From the NCBI RefSeq assembly GCF_023701485.1, contig NZ_JAMQBK010000016.1, forward strand, positions 62,001 through 126,000: a DNA stretch of 64,000 nt, written 5' to 3'. Both the position numbers and the translations under genes were made by a program. Of this stretch, positions 35,621-44,433 are shown in pieces. The stretch is from Aporhodopirellula aestuarii. GTDB lineage: Bacteria > Planctomycetota > Planctomycetia > Pirellulales > Pirellulaceae. The notes beneath the pieces were generated by a model that was not told the origin of the DNA, ran no database searches, and saw nothing but the letters and a program-made list of their open reading frames with translations. Position 1 is the first letter of the stretch, and each line of letters begins with the position of its first letter.

Positions 35621-35694
35621 GGGGCTGTAGCTCAGTCGGTTAGAGCTGGGAACTCATAATTCCTAGGTCGCGGGTTCAAGTCCTGCCAGCCCTA
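35621..35694 (+). tRNA. tRNA with CAT anticodon (Met, or Ile2)
   Basis: A 74-base cloverleaf: acceptor arm GGGGCTG/CAGCCCT with one G-U pair, D arm GCTC/GAGC, anticodon stem GGGAA/TTCCT around loop CTCATAA, T arm GCGGG/CCTGC around TTCAAGT, discriminator A. CCA is not encoded. The CAT anticodon means elongator Met or lysidine-modified Ile2. A run of six Ts follows one base after the end, and rluB starts 36 bases downstream. Confidence 0.93.
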
Positions 35695-35730
35695 CTTTTT
35701 TGTCTCTCGCCCGCCCTGTAAGCCAGCTTC

Positions 35731-36900
35731 ATGCCCCGCCAACCCGCCCCCCGCAAGAAGCAGTCTCCGCGCCCCGATGACACCAAACGGCTTAACCAGG
35801 TGCTCGCTTCGGCGGGCTTGGGCAGTCGCCGCCAATGTGAGGAGTTGATTCGCGAAGGGCGCGTCGTGGTCGATGGCGAGGTGGTCACGCAGTTGAGCGT
35901 CAACGTCAACCTCAACAAACAGAAAGTTCACGTCGACGGCGTGCTGCTCAAGCCGCAAAAGCTGGTTTATTACGCGGTCCACAAACCCGCCGGCGTGGTT
36001 TCGACAAACTCGGATCCACAAGGCCGCGTGCGCGTGATCGATTTGGTCCCGCCAACCGAACGCGTCTACCCGGTCGGCCGTCTGGACCGCAGCAGCGACG
36101 GGTTGATCCTGCTGACCAACGATGGGGACCTCGCTCAGTCGCTGGCGCACCCAAAATTCGGCGTCCAGAAGGTTTACCGCGTGACGGTAGCCGGCGAGGT
36201 GAAGTCGGAAACAATGCGGAAAATGCGTCAGGGGATCTACATCGCTGAAGGCTTGGTCCGTGTCGACGGGGCCAAGATCATCAAGGCTCGCAAGAAAGCG
36301 ACGGATCTGGAAATCCACTTGCGGGAAGGGAAAAACCGCGAGATTCGGCGGATTTTGGCGAAGTTTGGCCACAAAGTTCAAACGCTGCGTCGGATCGCGA
36401 TCGGGCCATTGAGATTGGGCGACATGCCGGCCGGTGCGTACCGAAAATTAACACGAGAGGAAATCGCCAAGCTCCAAGCGATCGCATCTCAGGCGACTGC
36501 AGCGCCGCCGGAAAAGCCATCGAAAGAACAAGCCGCCGGGAGAGGCGGCGCAGATCGCCGGGGCCCGGGAGTCGGCAAACCGCGAGACCTTGCACCTGCT
36601 GCGGGGAAACCGCGTGGCGGCAAACGCCCGGCTGCGAAACGTCCGGCCGCAAAACGGTCGGTATCCGGCGGCGGTGAGATCCAAAAGCGAGAAAATCGAC
36701 GACCGGTCAAAGCGGTCAAGCGTCCCGCGAAAATGCCTTCACGCGATTCGCTGCGGGTCGGCAAAATCATCGTCGGCGACGAAGTCGTCACGGACACGAC
36801 GTCGGAACCGAAGCGACCAGCCAAACGCGGAAAACCCTCGGCCAAGAAATCATTCAAACGATCAGGCGGTGGCGCTCGCAAACGTAAAGGAAAACGATAG
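35731..36900 (+). CDS. rluB: Pseudouridine synthase RluB/RsuA family with basic C-terminal tail
   Basis: Isomerises a uridine in 23S rRNA (U2605 in the E. coli numbering for RluB). An S4 RNA-binding domain opens the protein (RLNQVLASAGLGSRR, residues about 17-75). The catalytic domain has VHKPAGVVSTNSDPQGR, the catalytic Asp in YPVGRLDRSSDGLILLTND and GKNREIRRI. Residues 250-389 form a Lys/Arg/Pro/Ala-rich disordered tail with repeated GKPRG and AAKRP units, which nearly doubles the usual RluB length of about 240-290. The gene lies between the tRNA and pyrK (6-base gap), at the head of a long co-directional run. Confidence 0.9.
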   Translation: MPRQPAPRKKQSPRPDDTKRLNQVLASAGLGSRRQCEELIREGRVVVDGEVVTQLSVNVNLNKQKVHVDGVLLKPQKLVYYAVHKPAGVVSTNSDPQGRVRVIDLVPPTERVYPVGRLDRSSDGLILLTNDGDLAQSLAHPKFGVQKVYRVTVAGEVKSETMRKMRQGIYIAEGLVRVDGAKIIKARKKATDLEIHLREGKNREIRRILAKFGHKVQTLRRIAIGPLRLGDMPAGAYRKLTREEIAKLQAIASQATAAPPEKPSKEQAAGRGGADRRGPGVGKPRDLAPAAGKPRGGKRPAAKRPAAKRSVSGGGEIQKRENRRPVKAVKRPAKMPSRDSLRVGKIIVGDEVVTDTTSEPKRPAKRGKPSAKKSFKRSGGGARKRKGKR

Positions 36901-36906
36901 ACCAAC

Positions 36907-37764
36907 ATGGCTTCTCTGCACGCGAAACATTACGCCGACTCCATCGCTCATATCACCGGACCGCTGACTGCCAACGAGCAGGTTGCCGAGAACACGTACC
37001 TGTTGCGTGTTCGCGCGCCACAAATTGCGGCGACAGCCACACCGGGGCAATTCGTGATGATCCGATTAGCGGGCTTGGACGCTCCGTTGATCGGACGAGC
37101 GTTCGCAATCTACGACATCCATGCTGACGCCAACGGAACGCCGGAATCAATCGATCTGATTTACCTGCGAAAGGGTGCGTTGACTGTCCCCTTAGCTGCC
37201 TGTCCCGTCGGCACGCCCGTGTCATTGTGGGGGCCGCTGGGCAATTCGTTTCGCGATGCCCCGTGCGATCGATTAATCATGGCCGTGGGCGGGATCGGCC
37301 AAACGCCGATGCTGGTAACCGGCCGCGACGCACTCGCCCGCCGATGGGCTCAACGTGTCGAGTTGATCTACGGCGCCCGTCGCTCGTCACTGTTGGCGGG
37401 TGTGGATGATTTCCGGGCGGCAGGATTCAATGTGACGACATGTACCGACGACGGATCGGAAGGCCGGCAAGCACTCGTGCCGGATGTGTTGGCAGAGCGA
37501 CTCGATCAACTTGCGAAAGAATCGCCCGACGAACGGATTCGGGTGCTGACCTGTGGCCCTGAGATTATGATGGAAAAGGTCGCGGGCGTTTGTGTGGAAC
37601 GCGGCGTCGATGTGCAGGTATCGATGGAGACGCCGATGGCGTGTGGAATCGGGATCTGCTTTTCTTGCGTTGCGAAAGTCAACCAGGACGACGGAAGCTG
37701 GGATTACAAACGCACGTGCGTCGACGGCCCGATTTTTGACGCCGAGCAATTATGTTGGGAATAG
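36907..37764 (+). CDS. pyrK: Dihydroorotate dehydrogenase electron-transfer subunit, PyrK type
   Basis: Iron-sulfur flavoprotein that passes electrons from the dihydroorotate dehydrogenase subunit to NAD+. 285 residues in the family's order: FAD-binding beta-barrel (GQFVMIRLAGLDAPLIGRAFAIY), NAD-binding part with AVGGIGQTPM, the CGPEIMM motif, then the C-terminal [2Fe-2S] loop with Cys in MACGIGICFSC and a final Cys in RTCVDGP. All four cluster Cys are present. The pyrD partner is not in the window. It starts 6 bases after rluB and is followed 3 bases later by a glycosyltransferase, so it is in the same operon. Confidence 0.88.
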   Translation: MASLHAKHYADSIAHITGPLTANEQVAENTYLLRVRAPQIAATATPGQFVMIRLAGLDAPLIGRAFAIYDIHADANGTPESIDLIYLRKGALTVPLAACPVGTPVSLWGPLGNSFRDAPCDRLIMAVGGIGQTPMLVTGRDALARRWAQRVELIYGARRSSLLAGVDDFRAAGFNVTTCTDDGSEGRQALVPDVLAERLDQLAKESPDERIRVLTCGPEIMMEKVAGVCVERGVDVQVSMETPMACGIGICFSCVAKVNQDDGSWDYKRTCVDGPIFDAEQLCWE

Positions 37765-37767
37765 CTT

Positions 37768-39054
37768 TTGAGTACGCAAACCGACCGTTCGTCGACCGAA
37801 TTTGATGCGGCGGTACTGAGCAATCGTCCGCCTCATCCTCAATCGAGAGCGACGACGCAGGCCACACCTCCCGACGAGGTCGACCTATCGATCGTCATCC
37901 CCGCGATGAACGAAGAGGAGTCGCTCGAAACGCTGCACACGAAAGTGGTTGAGGTGTGCCAGCGGGCGGGGAAGTCCCTCGAAATCATTTTTATCGACGA
38001 TGGTTCGAGCGATTCGACGTGGTCGAAAATGAATTCGCTCTCGCGACAACACGCCGGCACCCGTGCGATCCGCTTGCGAAGAAACTTTGGAAAAGCGGCA
38101 GCCCTGAGCGCGGGCTTTTCGATCGCTCGCGGTAAAGTCGTGATCACGATGGACGCGGACTTACAGGACGATCCGGATGAGATACCGCGATTTCTTTTCG
38201 CCTTAGCGGGTCAGCCGGCTGATCAGTCGGACTCGATCGCCGAGACACTCTCGCCGCGGGGGCAACAAACTACCCCACAGAGCCCTAACAGTCCCTACCA
38301 ATCGGAGGGAACGGTGACTACACTCGACGTCGTGAGTGGGTGGAAACGTGTGCGGCACGATCCGTGGCACAAGGTGCTGCCCAGTCGAGTGTTTAATGCA
38401 TTGGTTAGCGGAATAACAGGCGTGCGGCTACACGATCACAATTGCGGATTCAAGGCATACCGGCGGGAGGTTCTCGCTGAGGTGGATCTGTATGGCGAGC
38501 GGCACCGTTTTATCCCGGTTCTCGCTGCCGCCCGCGGTTGGAAAGTCGGCGAGATCGAAGTGTTGCACCATCCGCGTGTTCACGGGCGATCCAAGTACGG
38601 CTTGTCTCGACTGGGAAAAGGATTCCTGGACCTGATGAGCATTTACTTATTGACCGATTACGCCCGCCGGCCGTTGCACCTAATCGGCTCCGCGGGGCTG
38701 GCCTGTTTCGCGTTCGGTTCGCTCGGAATGTTTTACCTGAGCGCCCGCTGGGTCGTTTCCCGCATCGACGGCGGTGACCCGTTGCACCTGCATTCGACAG
38801 CGATTTTTTACTACTGCATCTTGGCCGTGCTGCTGGGTGCCCAATGCGTGCTCGCCGGACTGATCGCGGAGCTGATCGTGTCGGTATCGGCGGCGCGGGA
38901 TCGATCGCTGAGGTCGTTCCAAAAGGGGACAGCCGCGGTTGGCAACGCAAACGTTCCGCTGCATCACGTTTCGTTTAGCGTCTCGGAAGTCGCGGGGTTC
39001 GATGATGAATCGTCCGGTGACACGGCGGTCCGATCGACCGGGGCGACTAGTTAA
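37768..39054 (+). CDS. Family 2 glycosyltransferase, polyprenyl-phosphate mannosyl/glucosyltransferase-like, membrane-anchored
   Basis: Probably transfers a sugar from a nucleotide donor to polyprenyl phosphate at the cytoplasmic membrane face. The catalytic GT-A domain has LSIVIPAMNEEESLETL, EIIFIDDGSSDSTW, the FGKAAALSAGF motif and the DXD-type MDADLQDDP. HDHNCGFKAYRREVL closes it. Two membrane helices lie near 300-380, as in GtrB/DPM-type enzymes. An unusual low-complexity insert of about 45 residues (around 148-190, rich in Gln, Ser and Pro) sits between the DXD and the acceptor motif. The start is a TTG at 37768, 3 bases after pyrK. The 1-base TAATG overlap couples it to the next gene. 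Confidence 0.88.
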   Translation: MSTQTDRSSTEFDAAVLSNRPPHPQSRATTQATPPDEVDLSIVIPAMNEEESLETLHTKVVEVCQRAGKSLEIIFIDDGSSDSTWSKMNSLSRQHAGTRAIRLRRNFGKAAALSAGFSIARGKVVITMDADLQDDPDEIPRFLFALAGQPADQSDSIAETLSPRGQQTTPQSPNSPYQSEGTVTTLDVVSGWKRVRHDPWHKVLPSRVFNALVSGITGVRLHDHNCGFKAYRREVLAEVDLYGERHRFIPVLAAARGWKVGEIEVLHHPRVHGRSKYGLSRLGKGFLDLMSIYLLTDYARRPLHLIGSAGLACFAFGSLGMFYLSARWVVSRIDGGDPLHLHSTAIFYYCILAVLLGAQCVLAGLIAELIVSVSAARDRSLRSFQKGTAAVGNANVPLHHVSFSVSEVAGFDDESSGDTAVRSTGATS

Positions 39055-40697
39055 TGCGAAAGCATGATGTGCCGCGCGAGAAGCGGTTTCGAATGCATTT
39101 GGTGCTGATCGCGGTCACCTTAGCGCTAGTCGCTGGACGCATTGCGGTGGTGATCAACGCCGAGGGCGATGCCGCGGTTTTGAGTGCGAACGATCGCAGT
39201 CGCTGGGCCAGCGTTGCGGCATTGGTCGAACACAACACGTTTGCGATCGACGATGTGATATCGATTCGCGGTAAACGTGGACATCAAATCTGGGACACAA
39301 TCGACAAAGTCCGGCACATCGGTCCCGATGGACGGTTGCACTACTACAGCAGCAAACCGACGCTGCTAACTACGATGGTCGCGGGTGTGTATTACGTGGT
39401 GCACAATGCGACGGGCATCAGCATGACGGAGCAACCGATTTACATGCCCCGGCTGTTGTTGCTGCTGATCAACGTTCCGGTGATGGGGCTGTTTCTGGTC
39501 ACGATGATGCTGAGCATTGAGTGGTCGAGCGCTTCAGATTTTGCCAAACGACTGGCGGTCCTCGCGAGTTGTTTCGCAACGATGCTAACACCATTTGCGA
39601 TCTCGTTGAACAACCATTTGTTCGCGGCGGCGGCGACTTCATTGACGCTGTACCTGTACCTACACGTGAGCGAAAAGGTCCACGATTCATTCGGGGGCGT
39701 GACGTATCGTCCGCGGTTTTGGCCGTGGGTGACCGCAGGCAGCGCGGCTGCGTTTGCGGTCGCGTGCGAACTGCCGGCGTTGTCGATGTTTGTGTTATGG
39801 TTGGTCCTCTTTGGGGTCCTGATCCCGCGATCGATCCCGGGTTTTCTCGTCGGCGCGACCGTCGTTGCGGTGGGGATTTTTGGCACCAACTACTGGGCCC
39901 ATCAAAGCTGGCGAACACCCTACGCCCACCGTGGGACCGGCGACGTGGTGGCTGAGTTTGAATGGTTGAAGGATTCGGCGCTAACTGCACCCGAGGCAGA
40001 ATCAGCCCTGACGGCCGAGCTCGCGACGCTAGACGTCTTTTCGGCAGCGGAGTCGATCAAGGCCCGAACGCTGCAATCCGGTGGCTATGAGATCCTCGCA
40101 GAATTTGCGGAGGGCGGCGAACAGCGACAACAACAGTGGAAGGTGCAACCGCAATCTCATGCCGGTTCGTCTTCGGCTTGGGCCGTCGCCAAATGGGATG
40201 ACTGGTACGACTACCCGGGCAGCTACTGGCGAACTGGAAAACGTCGGGGAGTTGACCTCGGCGAGGCAAGCCGCGGCATCTACGCGTTCAACGCAACATT
40301 GGGCACCTACGGGATTTTCTCCCTCACACCGATCTGGCTCCTGATGCCGCTTGGGCTGATGTACAAATGCGCCAACGGGCCGCGGGATAGGCGGTATTTG
40401 GCGAGTGCAATTGCGTTAGTGACCGTCGTTTGCTTTGCGTTTTATATCGCCCGGCCTGAGATTGACCGCAATTATGGGGGCGTGAGCGTTTGTTTCCGAT
40501 GGATGCTATGGTTGGCTCCTTTGTGGATCTACGCGATCATCCCGGAGCTGAATGAGATGAGCGAATCGCGGGGGGGACGCTGCCTCGCCATCGCATTGCT
40601 GGCGGCCAGCGTTTTCTCGGTTTCGACCAGCCTGGATTCACCTTGGCAAAGTCCGTGGTTGTACCGTTTTGCGTCGTTTTTGGGCTGGTTAAGCTAG
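39054..40697 (+). CDS. Polytopic membrane protein, possible GT-C type glycosyltransferase
   Basis: 547 residues with roughly ten hydrophobic helices. A soluble, Ala/Glu-rich loop of about 110 residues lies near 300-420 (DSALTAPEAESALTAEL, WDDWYDYPGSYWRTGKR). A first periplasmic loop carries AEGDAAVLSANDRSRWASVAALVEHNTF, which here spans two adjoining stretches and resembles the acidic loop of GT-C mannosyltransferase-like proteins. No confident family motif was found. The stop-start overlap with the preceding glycosyltransferase suggests it accepts that enzyme's polyprenyl-linked sugar or works in the same envelope glycan. It is probably not a transporter, as repeat symmetry is absent. Confidence 0.7.
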   Translation: MRKHDVPREKRFRMHLVLIAVTLALVAGRIAVVINAEGDAAVLSANDRSRWASVAALVEHNTFAIDDVISIRGKRGHQIWDTIDKVRHIGPDGRLHYYSSKPTLLTTMVAGVYYVVHNATGISMTEQPIYMPRLLLLLINVPVMGLFLVTMMLSIEWSSASDFAKRLAVLASCFATMLTPFAISLNNHLFAAAATSLTLYLYLHVSEKVHDSFGGVTYRPRFWPWVTAGSAAAFAVACELPALSMFVLWLVLFGVLIPRSIPGFLVGATVVAVGIFGTNYWAHQSWRTPYAHRGTGDVVAEFEWLKDSALTAPEAESALTAELATLDVFSAAESIKARTLQSGGYEILAEFAEGGEQRQQQWKVQPQSHAGSSSAWAVAKWDDWYDYPGSYWRTGKRRGVDLGEASRGIYAFNATLGTYGIFSLTPIWLLMPLGLMYKCANGPRDRRYLASAIALVTVVCFAFYIARPEIDRNYGGVSVCFRWMLWLAPLWIYAIIPELNEMSESRGGRCLAIALLAASVFSVSTSLDSPWQSPWLYRFASFLGWLS

Positions 40698-40754
40698 GAA
40701 ATCAGCGGGTAGTATCGGCGAAGTCTTTTTCAGGCGGCAGGATGCCGTTCATCG

Positions 40755-43700
40755 GTGCGATCCAAGTGGACGGTGCCCGCCGTTTCGGCTGGAAATAGAC
40801 ATCGTTTTCTCAAGGATGAGATCTCTCCGTTGACGTCTCCGGAACCCGTTTCGCAATCCCGACCACCCCGTAGCCGTTTGAAAACGATCGCGGTGCTGGT
40901 GGTGGTATGTTTGGCGATCGCGTTTGTGGCCAAGACCATTGGCCCTCAAACGCTCGGTGAACAAGCACGGCGTGTGTTCGAACGGCAACTTGCTGATCAC
41001 TACCAGGACTGGGACGTCTCAATCGGACGCGGAATCTATCGGCCGGGGGTGGGATTTCAGTTTGAAAAGATCAGTTTCACGCCGCTTTCCCAACCGGCAA
41101 CCGGATCGCAGCCGCTATCGATTACTGACGCCATTTTGACCCGTTGGGGCAGTCAACCGGTTGTCGAGATCGATCGCATGACGGTATTTGCCGACATCGA
41201 CGCAAAAAAACTACTCGATCAGCAAAACCCGATGACGACGAAGCATGTTGTGGTCGAAGGGATCAACGCAGACATGCGTTTGAAATCCAACGGCGAGCTT
41301 TCGCTGGCCGGACTTTGGCCGCCCCCACAGCTCGGTCCGGTTTGCCCTCGCATTGATCTTCGAGGAGTAACGCTAAATCTGTCGGTAGACCCCAAACCGT
41401 CTCCGACATATCTCGGTGGCCGGTCCAAACCTGAAGCCGAACCAGCGAGCGAACCCGAGCGACCGATCCAGTTCCGTTGGCCTGAGATTACGATCGAAAA
41501 CACCTGTGATTCCACGGTGCTTGCCAACGGCGAGCGACATTTCGTGTTGCGTGGGGACAGTGACTTGTGCGGCGGCGGCACACTAGAAATTTCGCAAACC
41601 CTTCGTCAGGGCAAAGTGATTCGGACAGTGGCCGCGGCAAAGGTTTCGTCGCTGCGTTGCAGCAACACGTTGGTGGATCGGTTTGCGACTTGGCTGCCGC
41701 ACCGACCTCCCACTGGTGCCCGATTCGACGTCGTCGGTGACCTGAGCTTCCGTTTTCAAATGGGCGAAGGAGGGAAAGCCGGTGCTCTCTCTACGGCGCC
41801 GCCGCTCGACTACGAACTCGACTTCGTCCTTCGCAGCGGGCAGTACACCGACAAGCGGTTGCCGGGTTCGGTGGAACAGTGTTCGGGTCGACTCAAAGTC
41901 ACGCCGACCAAAATTGAATTATTTCCAACTCGCGCGATGCTGGGGCAAGCGGTCGTTCAGATCCGCGGGCAATCGAACATCGCAGTGACTGTTGTTGCAC
42001 CAGAGAAGTCCTTACCGTCACCAGCGTTTCGATCCAGTTATTCGGCCGCACGCCAGGTGACCGACGACGGAATGTCGTTTCGTATCGGGGAATCACTTTG
42101 GGTCGCCCGCGTTTGGAATTGCGACTTCACCGTGGCGGCGGATAACTTAAGAATCAACGACGGCTATCGCCCTTTGATGCCCGAGAAGACGGCGATGCTA
42201 TACGATCGCTTTCGCCCTTCGGGACAAATCGATTTCACCTCACGGTGGTTCAACCCGCAACCGCTCGCACACATACCTTGGTCGGTACAAGCGGATGTCA
42301 ACTGCGAGGGCGTTGGCGCTCAATTTGACAAATTCCCGTATCCCGTCGAAGGGTTGACGGGGTTAATCAAAATCGCTGACGGACGAGTGGACGCCCGGCG
42401 TTTGACCGGATTCGCCGGCGGTCGGCCGATCCACTGCGAATTCAACGTACCGATGAAGTTGCATCCGGATGCGGAGGTTTCACCCGCGAAGTCGATCATC
42501 ATTCAATCCGACGGCGCGATTCCAATTGACAGTGCGTTGGTATCGGCGTTGACGCCGCGTGAGTCGTCGGATGTGGGCGATGTCGCAACAGAAAAATCGA
42601 AGCTGGAGTCGTTCATTCGCTCGCTGCATCCACGCGGGGCGATTGAACTGGCATCCGCATCGATCCAAACGGATGCGGCAGGCGTCACGAGTCGACGATT
42701 TGACCTGAGGGTGATCGGCGGAACGCTGCGTTATGACCAATTCGCCTACCCGCTATACAACGTCGCCGGTCGCATCCAAGTCCAAGACGATCTCGTGCGG
42801 ATGATCGGTTTCACCGCAAACAACGCCGGCGCCGCCAAGATTGCGTGCGACGGGCTGTATGAAATGTCCAGCGATCCGGAGCAGTCCGAACTGAATATGC
42901 GTTTTCGCGTCGCCGATGTTGCGATGGACCATTCGCTGCGGGTGTCGCTGCCGGAATCATCACGCAACATCTGGGAAGCGATCTCGCCCGCGGGAACACT
43001 CGATCAACTCGATGTTCAAATCCACCGTACGGGTTCCCAGCCGATCGAACTCTCACTCAATGCGGCCCACCAAAGCGAAGCTCGTGTGAATCCGAACGCA
43101 CTCAGCATCCGCCCCAAAGCGGTTCCTTACCGGATCGATATCGTGGGTGGCCGCGTGGACTATCGCGATGGCGCGGTAACAATCACAAACTTGCGTGGAC
43201 GACACGATGCGTCTCGATTGATCGCAGACGGCGTATGCCGACCGGATGCGTCGGGACGATGGCTGCTGACCTTAGATCTGCACAGCGGATGCCGGCTGAT
43301 TCCTGATGAAGAGCTGATTGCGGCGCTTCCCGAGCAGATGAGATGGGCGATGCATGGCCTCGACTTGCGCGGCCCCCTTGGACTGCGTGGCGTGACCAAC
43401 ATCTTGCTGCCCGAATCGGACTTGGAGTCACCGGCGATCAATTGGGATCTGGCTCTGCAACTCGAAGGCAATCGGATTGCGGACGTCGGTCCGGTCCATT
43501 CGCTACGCGGCGAAATCATGGTCAGCGGTATCAAGGACGGGGAACTCTTGCGGGCGGGCGGCAATCTCGCGATCGATTCATTACACGCCTATGGACTGCA
43601 AGTGACGTCACTGCGTGGCCCGTTTTCGATACTGGGAGACGAGATGCGACTCGGGACGCTGTCGACAGGTGTCGACCCAATCACGGGCAGGCCGTTGTAT

Positions 43701-44420
43701 GTCACCGCCGAATCTCAACTCGCGGCAGCGAACGATGGCGTGCAAACGGGTCGGCCGACTCCGATCGTGGGCCGAATGTTTGGTGGACAGCTCGACGTTA
43801 GCGGCACTGTCGCGCTTTCGACAGGTGATTTCGACGTCGGCGTGTCGATGGCCAACGGGCAGCTCGCGACGATACTCGCGGAGATGGGGCAAACCCGTTC
43901 GGGGATCACGGGTCGCTTCGACATGAACTCACGACTCGACGGACGACTCGGCGATTCCGACCTGCTCAAAGGATCTGGCACGGCGCGGGTCAGCGGCGCA
44001 AACATCTATGAGCTACCGCTGCTGGTTCAAGTCTTAAACCTGCTGCGAATCACGCCCACAGAAGACGTCGCGTTTACCGACGGTGAGACTGAATTCGCGA
44101 TCTTTGGCGAGGACATCAATTTCAATCGGTTGTCGATGTGGGGCGATTTGGTTGCTCTCGATGGCAGCGGAACGCTGTCACGTCTGGAGCACCTCGACCT
44201 GTCGTTCAACACAAAGGTAAGTCCACAGAACCTGTTCAGCAAAGTGATCAGCCCGCTGCGAGACAACAGCTACACGTTTTGGACGATTGAAGTCGACGGT
44301 CCGATCGGGGCCCCGACGATCCAACGCTACGCGCTGGGTGGCGTGAGCCAAACGCTCGAGTCGTGGTTTCCCGGGATGATTCGGTCGACCACCGCCGACA
44401 CGTCAGCGGTAAACCGTTGA
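40755..44420 (+). CDS. Very large AsmA/DUF3971-like envelope protein
   Basis: 1221 residues anchored by one N-terminal membrane helix (IAVLVVVCLAIAFVAKTIG, near 45-62). The rest is a long beta-rich region of repeating amphipathic strands, such as VEIDRMTVFADID, HVVVEGINADMRL and YLGGRSKPEAEP early on. The C-terminal third (LDVSGTVALSTGDFDVGVSM, GSGTARVSGANIYELPLL, LFSKVISPLRDNSY) has the AsmA/TamB C-terminal look. Such proteins form hydrophobic grooves that carry lipids between membranes. The GTG at 40755 is the longest start; a TTG at 40830 is an alternative and neither has a strong ribosome site. It follows the membrane protein by 57 bases and ends the operon, convergent with a MATE gene. 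Confidence 0.75.
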   Translation: MRSKWTVPAVSAGNRHRFLKDEISPLTSPEPVSQSRPPRSRLKTIAVLVVVCLAIAFVAKTIGPQTLGEQARRVFERQLADHYQDWDVSIGRGIYRPGVGFQFEKISFTPLSQPATGSQPLSITDAILTRWGSQPVVEIDRMTVFADIDAKKLLDQQNPMTTKHVVVEGINADMRLKSNGELSLAGLWPPPQLGPVCPRIDLRGVTLNLSVDPKPSPTYLGGRSKPEAEPASEPERPIQFRWPEITIENTCDSTVLANGERHFVLRGDSDLCGGGTLEISQTLRQGKVIRTVAAAKVSSLRCSNTLVDRFATWLPHRPPTGARFDVVGDLSFRFQMGEGGKAGALSTAPPLDYELDFVLRSGQYTDKRLPGSVEQCSGRLKVTPTKIELFPTRAMLGQAVVQIRGQSNIAVTVVAPEKSLPSPAFRSSYSAARQVTDDGMSFRIGESLWVARVWNCDFTVAADNLRINDGYRPLMPEKTAMLYDRFRPSGQIDFTSRWFNPQPLAHIPWSVQADVNCEGVGAQFDKFPYPVEGLTGLIKIADGRVDARRLTGFAGGRPIHCEFNVPMKLHPDAEVSPAKSIIIQSDGAIPIDSALVSALTPRESSDVGDVATEKSKLESFIRSLHPRGAIELASASIQTDAAGVTSRRFDLRVIGGTLRYDQFAYPLYNVAGRIQVQDDLVRMIGFTANNAGAAKIACDGLYEMSSDPEQSELNMRFRVADVAMDHSLRVSLPESSRNIWEAISPAGTLDQLDVQIHRTGSQPIELSLNAAHQSEARVNPNALSIRPKAVPYRIDIVGGRVDYRDGAVTITNLRGRHDASRLIADGVCRPDASGRWLLTLDLHSGCRLIPDEELIAALPEQMRWAMHGLDLRGPLGLRGVTNILLPESDLESPAINWDLALQLEGNRIADVGPVHSLRGEIMVSGIKDGELLRAGGNLAIDSLHAYGLQVTSLRGPFSILGDEMRLGTLSTGVDPITGRPLYVTAESQLAAANDGVQTGRPTPIVGRMFGGQLDVSGTVALSTGDFDVGVSMANGQLATILAEMGQTRSGITGRFDMNSRLDGRLGDSDLLKGSGTARVSGANIYELPLLVQVLNLLRITPTEDVAFTDGETEFAIFGEDINFNRLSMWGDLVALDGSGTLSRLEHLDLSFNTKVSPQNLFSKVISPLRDNSYTFWTIEVDGPIGAPTIQRYALGGVSQTLESWFPGMIRSTTADTSAVNR

Positions 44421-44433
44421 CCGCCTTGCCGCA

